A stretch of 64,000 bases of DNA from CAZSLZ01 sp964607865 (GTDB taxonomy: Bacteria; Vulcanimicrobiota; JAJTBE01; CAZSLZ01): assembly GCA_964607865.1 (NCBI GenBank), contig CAZSLZ010000001.1, forward strand, positions 1 through 64,000. The letters are read 5' to 3'. How positions within the stretch are numbered: the stretch's first letter is position 1; each line of letters begins with the position of its first letter. A model generated the notes under the pieces. It did not search any database and was not told where the DNA came from. It was given only the letters and a program-made list of their open reading frames with translations. The translations under genes were made by a program, and so were the position numbers. Of this stretch, positions 62,063 to 64,000 are shown piece after piece.

Positions 62063-63082
62063 ATGCGAAAGGAAGAAATTCTCAAAGAGCAAATAGCCCA
62101 TTTCGACATGAGCTCATTTAACGCGGTTAACATGATGGAGCAATTTGAAAACATGGCTTTTCAGGCCAGAAACCTGTCAAACGCAGCGAAAATCTATGAC
62201 AAAATGCTGGCAGATAAAGATTGCTCCATTATTCTATGTATGGCTGGTTCTCTGTTCAGCGCCGGTTTAAAGAAAATCGTGTACGATATGATCAATTGTA
62301 ACATGATAGATGCCATCGTTTCCACAGGCGCCCTGATTGTTGATCAGGATTTCTTTGAAGCCCTGGGTTTCAGGCATTACAAGGGGCATCCCAAAGCCAA
62401 CGATGATGTTTTAATGAAAAAACAGATTGATCGTATCTACGATACTTACATAAGTGAAGAGGAATTAAGAATTTGTGATTTTACCATCGCTGAAATTGCA
62501 GACAGCTTAGATCCCAGGCCTTATTCATCCAGAGAGTTCATAAAAGAAATGGGCAAATATCTTGAAGCAAAAGGACCCAAAGCTGAATCTGTGGTGCACC
62601 TGGCTTACAAGAAGAATGTTCCAATCTTTGTCCCTGCTTTTTCTGATTGCAGCGCTGGTTTCGGCCTTGTATATCATCAATGGAACAGGAAAGATCAACC
62701 AAAGGTTTCCATAGATTCGGTTAAAGATTTTCTGGAATTAACCAGAGTAAAAATTGAGTCTCCCAGAACAGGTTTGTTAATGCTGGGAGGAGGAACCCCC
62801 AAGAACTTTGCCCAGGATATAACTGTGGCAGCGGAAATTCTGGGTAAAGACACCGGGATGCATGAATACGCCATACAGATTACCGTTGCTGACGAGCGGG
62901 ACGGCGGGCTTTCCGGTTCTACCTTACAGGAAGCCCACTCCTGGGGTAAGGTAACCAACGAGATGGAGCAGATGGTATTCTCGGAAGCTACCCTTGCTTT
63001 GCCTCTTCTTGCCAGTTATGCTTTCCATAAACAGACCTGGAAACACAGAAACGCCAAAGAATTGGCAAAGGTTCTGGATTAA
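62063..63082 (+). CDS. Deoxyhypusine synthase-like protein (probable polyamine aminobutyltransferase)
   Basis: 339 residues. The deoxyhypusine synthase fold is recognisable: STGALIVDQDFFEALGFRHY with the NAD site, PAFSDCSAGFG, LMLGGGTPKNF, and the catalytic lysine K296 in QEAHSWGKV, equivalent to the Lys that forms the enzyme-imine intermediate. Bacteria lack eIF5A, so such homologs act on small polyamines, for example as homospermidine synthase. The start is ATG 62063 because AAGGAGA lies 10 bases upstream; a GTG at 62054 overlaps that site. The agmatinase gene follows by 3 bp, which supports polyamine metabolism. Confidence 0.9.
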   Translation: MRKEEILKEQIAHFDMSSFNAVNMMEQFENMAFQARNLSNAAKIYDKMLADKDCSIILCMAGSLFSAGLKKIVYDMINCNMIDAIVSTGALIVDQDFFEALGFRHYKGHPKANDDVLMKKQIDRIYDTYISEEELRICDFTIAEIADSLDPRPYSSREFIKEMGKYLEAKGPKAESVVHLAYKKNVPIFVPAFSDCSAGFGLVYHQWNRKDQPKVSIDSVKDFLELTRVKIESPRTGLLMLGGGTPKNFAQDITVAAEILGKDTGMHEYAIQITVADERDGGLSGSTLQEAHSWGKVTNEMEQMVFSEATLALPLLASYAFHKQTWKHRNAKELAKVLD

Positions 63083-63085
63083 TAC

Positions 63086-63955
63086 ATGATACCCGACAAT
63101 TTTCTTGGAATACCCGAAGAATACTCGGGTTATGAAAAATCGAATATTGTAATTCTGCCGGTACCCTTTGAAAAAACCAGCTCCTGGGTCTGGGGGTCTG
63201 ATAAAGGCCCCAGGGCGATAATCAACGCCTCGAAAAATCTTGAGGTTTATGATATCGAAACCAATAGCCAGGTTTATAAAAAAGGGATTCATACCGCCGA
63301 TTTTGTCACGGCGGTTCAGGCTGACCTTTTAATTGAAAAGGTGAGTTTGAAAGTGGCGGAATTGTTAGATGATAATAAATTTGTCATAACTCTGGGCGGG
63401 GAGCATACCGTATCGGTGGCCCCCGTCCGGGCTTTTTCCCAAAAAATTGATAATTTATCGGTATTACACCTGGATGCCCACGCTGATTATCGCAGTTCTT
63501 ACATGGATGACCCTTACAGCCATGCCTGCGCAATGTATCAGGCCAGCCAGTATGTGCCCAATATCGTTTCTGTAGGAATCCGCAGTATGGATGTCAGCGA
63601 ACTGGAAAATATCAATAAGGATAAAATGTTCTTTGCCCATCGGATTCAAAATAATTCCGACTGGATAAATTCAGTTGTCGATGAACTCTCAGAGAATGTT
63701 TATGCCACAATCGACCTGGATGTTTTTGACCCTTCAATTATGCCTTCCACGGGTACTCCTGAACCCGGCGGGCTCCTGTGGTATGATGTTTTGAAATTGC
63801 TCAAAACCCTGTGCCAGAAGAAAAAACTGGTAGGTTTTGATGTAGTGGAATTATGCCCAGCTGAAAATCCTGCCCCCGATTTTCTAGCTGCTAAACTCAT
63901 TTATAAAATTCTCTCATACAAATTCAACACAGAAACCGTGGCAATCTCAATTTAG
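63086..63955 (+). CDS. speB: Agmatinase-like ureohydrolase
   Basis: 289 residues of the arginase/agmatinase family. The two-manganese ligands are H107 (GGEHTVS), D130, H132 and D134 (LHLDAHADY), and D210, D212 (TIDLDVFDPS), with the family ending GTPEPGGL. Agmatinase hydrolyses agmatine, or a related guanidino compound, to putrescine and urea. Coupling with the DHS-like gene suggests a route agmatine to putrescine to homospermidine or an aminopropylagmatine-type variant. The last seven codons (ETVAISI and stop) are read largely from the dispersed repeat copy C, so the C-terminus has been replaced or extended by the repeat. Confidence 0.9.
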   Translation: MIPDNFLGIPEEYSGYEKSNIVILPVPFEKTSSWVWGSDKGPRAIINASKNLEVYDIETNSQVYKKGIHTADFVTAVQADLLIEKVSLKVAELLDDNKFVITLGGEHTVSVAPVRAFSQKIDNLSVLHLDAHADYRSSYMDDPYSHACAMYQASQYVPNIVSVGIRSMDVSELENINKDKMFFAHRIQNNSDWINSVVDELSENVYATIDLDVFDPSIMPSTGTPEPGGLLWYDVLKLLKTLCQKKKLVGFDVVELCPAENPAPDFLAAKLIYKILSYKFNTETVAISI

Positions 63956-64000
63956 ATCTTGTTTTTTCTCAACCCACATGCCTGAGTGGACAGAGATCGC
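63934..64000 (-). repeat. Dispersed repeat, copy C (cut by window edge)
   Basis: From AACCGTGGCAATCTCA at 63934 onward the sequence matches the ends of copies A and B in reverse orientation, including GCGATCTCTGT...CTCAGG...TGGGTT at the edge as in copy A. It overlaps the 3' end of the agmatinase gene, supplying its last codons and stop. Confidence 0.8.

Noticed and set aside
63086..63955. The ureohydrolase as formimidoylglutamase (HutG) partner of hutH.
   Set aside because: It is 53 kb from hutH and coupled to a DHS-like gene; context favours agmatinase. Substrate is still not proven.
1..64000. CRISPR arrays, prophage or integrative element.
   Set aside because: No regularly spaced identical repeats, no cas, integrase, phage structural or transposase gene; the direct repeats found are short regulatory boxes or in-gene repeats.

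Overview
The window looks like part of a metagenome-assembled genome of an uncultured, AT-leaning, diderm bacterium. A run of exactly 100 N at 31850-31949 marks a scaffold join. An LptA/OstA-like periplasmic protein, lipoproteins and a type IV pilus ATPase/platform set point to an outer membrane. A canonical selenocysteine tRNA shows UGA-Sec decoding. At least eight genes begin with TTG behind a good Shine-Dalgarno. The mix (many PilT paralogs, pseudokinases, zinc-ribbon and coiled-coil proteins, TPR proteins) recalls candidate phyla such as Riflebacteria, Wallbacteria or Vulcanimicrobiota, but the sequence alone does not settle placement.

Layout. 1-3.9 kb: truncated membrane protein, degenerate GGDEF protein, pseudokinase with membrane tail, tRNA-Sec, DUF5684-like protein. 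3.9-10.4 kb (minus): hutH, then a tight unit of coiled-coil protein, two PilT-like ATPases and a SIRT5-like sirtuin. 10.5-13.2 kb (plus): ybeY, a DgkA-PAP2 fusion, and a pair of His-rich membrane/TPR proteins. 13.2-13.5 kb: dispersed repeat. 13.7-17.8 kb: small motif protein, OmpR-family response regulator plus histidine kinase, a pilin-like gene. 17.8-25.7 kb (minus): zinc-ribbon protein, a 910-residue low-complexity protein, another zinc ribbon, a PDZ-Lon protease, a GH13 amylase. 26.1-32.0 kb (plus): pilB, pilT, a possible 20-codon ORF, pilC, a sigma factor, and a major-pilin-like gene with a structured leader. 32.0-48.6 kb (plus): envelope block (GT-C-like/TPR protein, LptA-like protein, alpha/alpha-toroid protein, SpoIID protein, DUF58, TgpA-like transglutaminase, HtrA-TPR, dead radical-SAM gene, CorC-like protein, TPR lipoprotein). 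48.6-58.7 kb: second repeat copy, clostripain-family protease, a pseudokinase-pilin-TPR fusion, a polytopic membrane protein, two more PilT-like ATPases (one degenerate), a REC-PAS-PAS protein, a small FlgM-motif protein. 58.9-64 kb: APC transporter, zinc-ribbon protein, FliA-like sigma factor, deoxyhypusine-synthase-like enzyme plus agmatinase, and a third repeat copy.

The most interesting signal joins scattered loci. PhoP-type direct repeats (TTTACA/TTAACA/TTAACT, mostly 11-bp period) precede the response regulator gene itself (four copies), the 910-residue protein (three), the amylase (two to three), the small motif protein at 58.3 kb (three) and, weakly, the clostripain-like protease. The amylase, the protease and two small proteins also carry, in leaderless N-terminal or central segments, a motif like the D-x-V-x-L-S-x-x-A-R of the anti-sigma factor FlgM. 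I propose one regulon controlled by the local two-component system. A second theme is diversification of the pilus machinery: five PilT-like ATPases, one with its catalytic motifs lost, and a pilin-like domain joined to a pseudokinase by a transmembrane helix.
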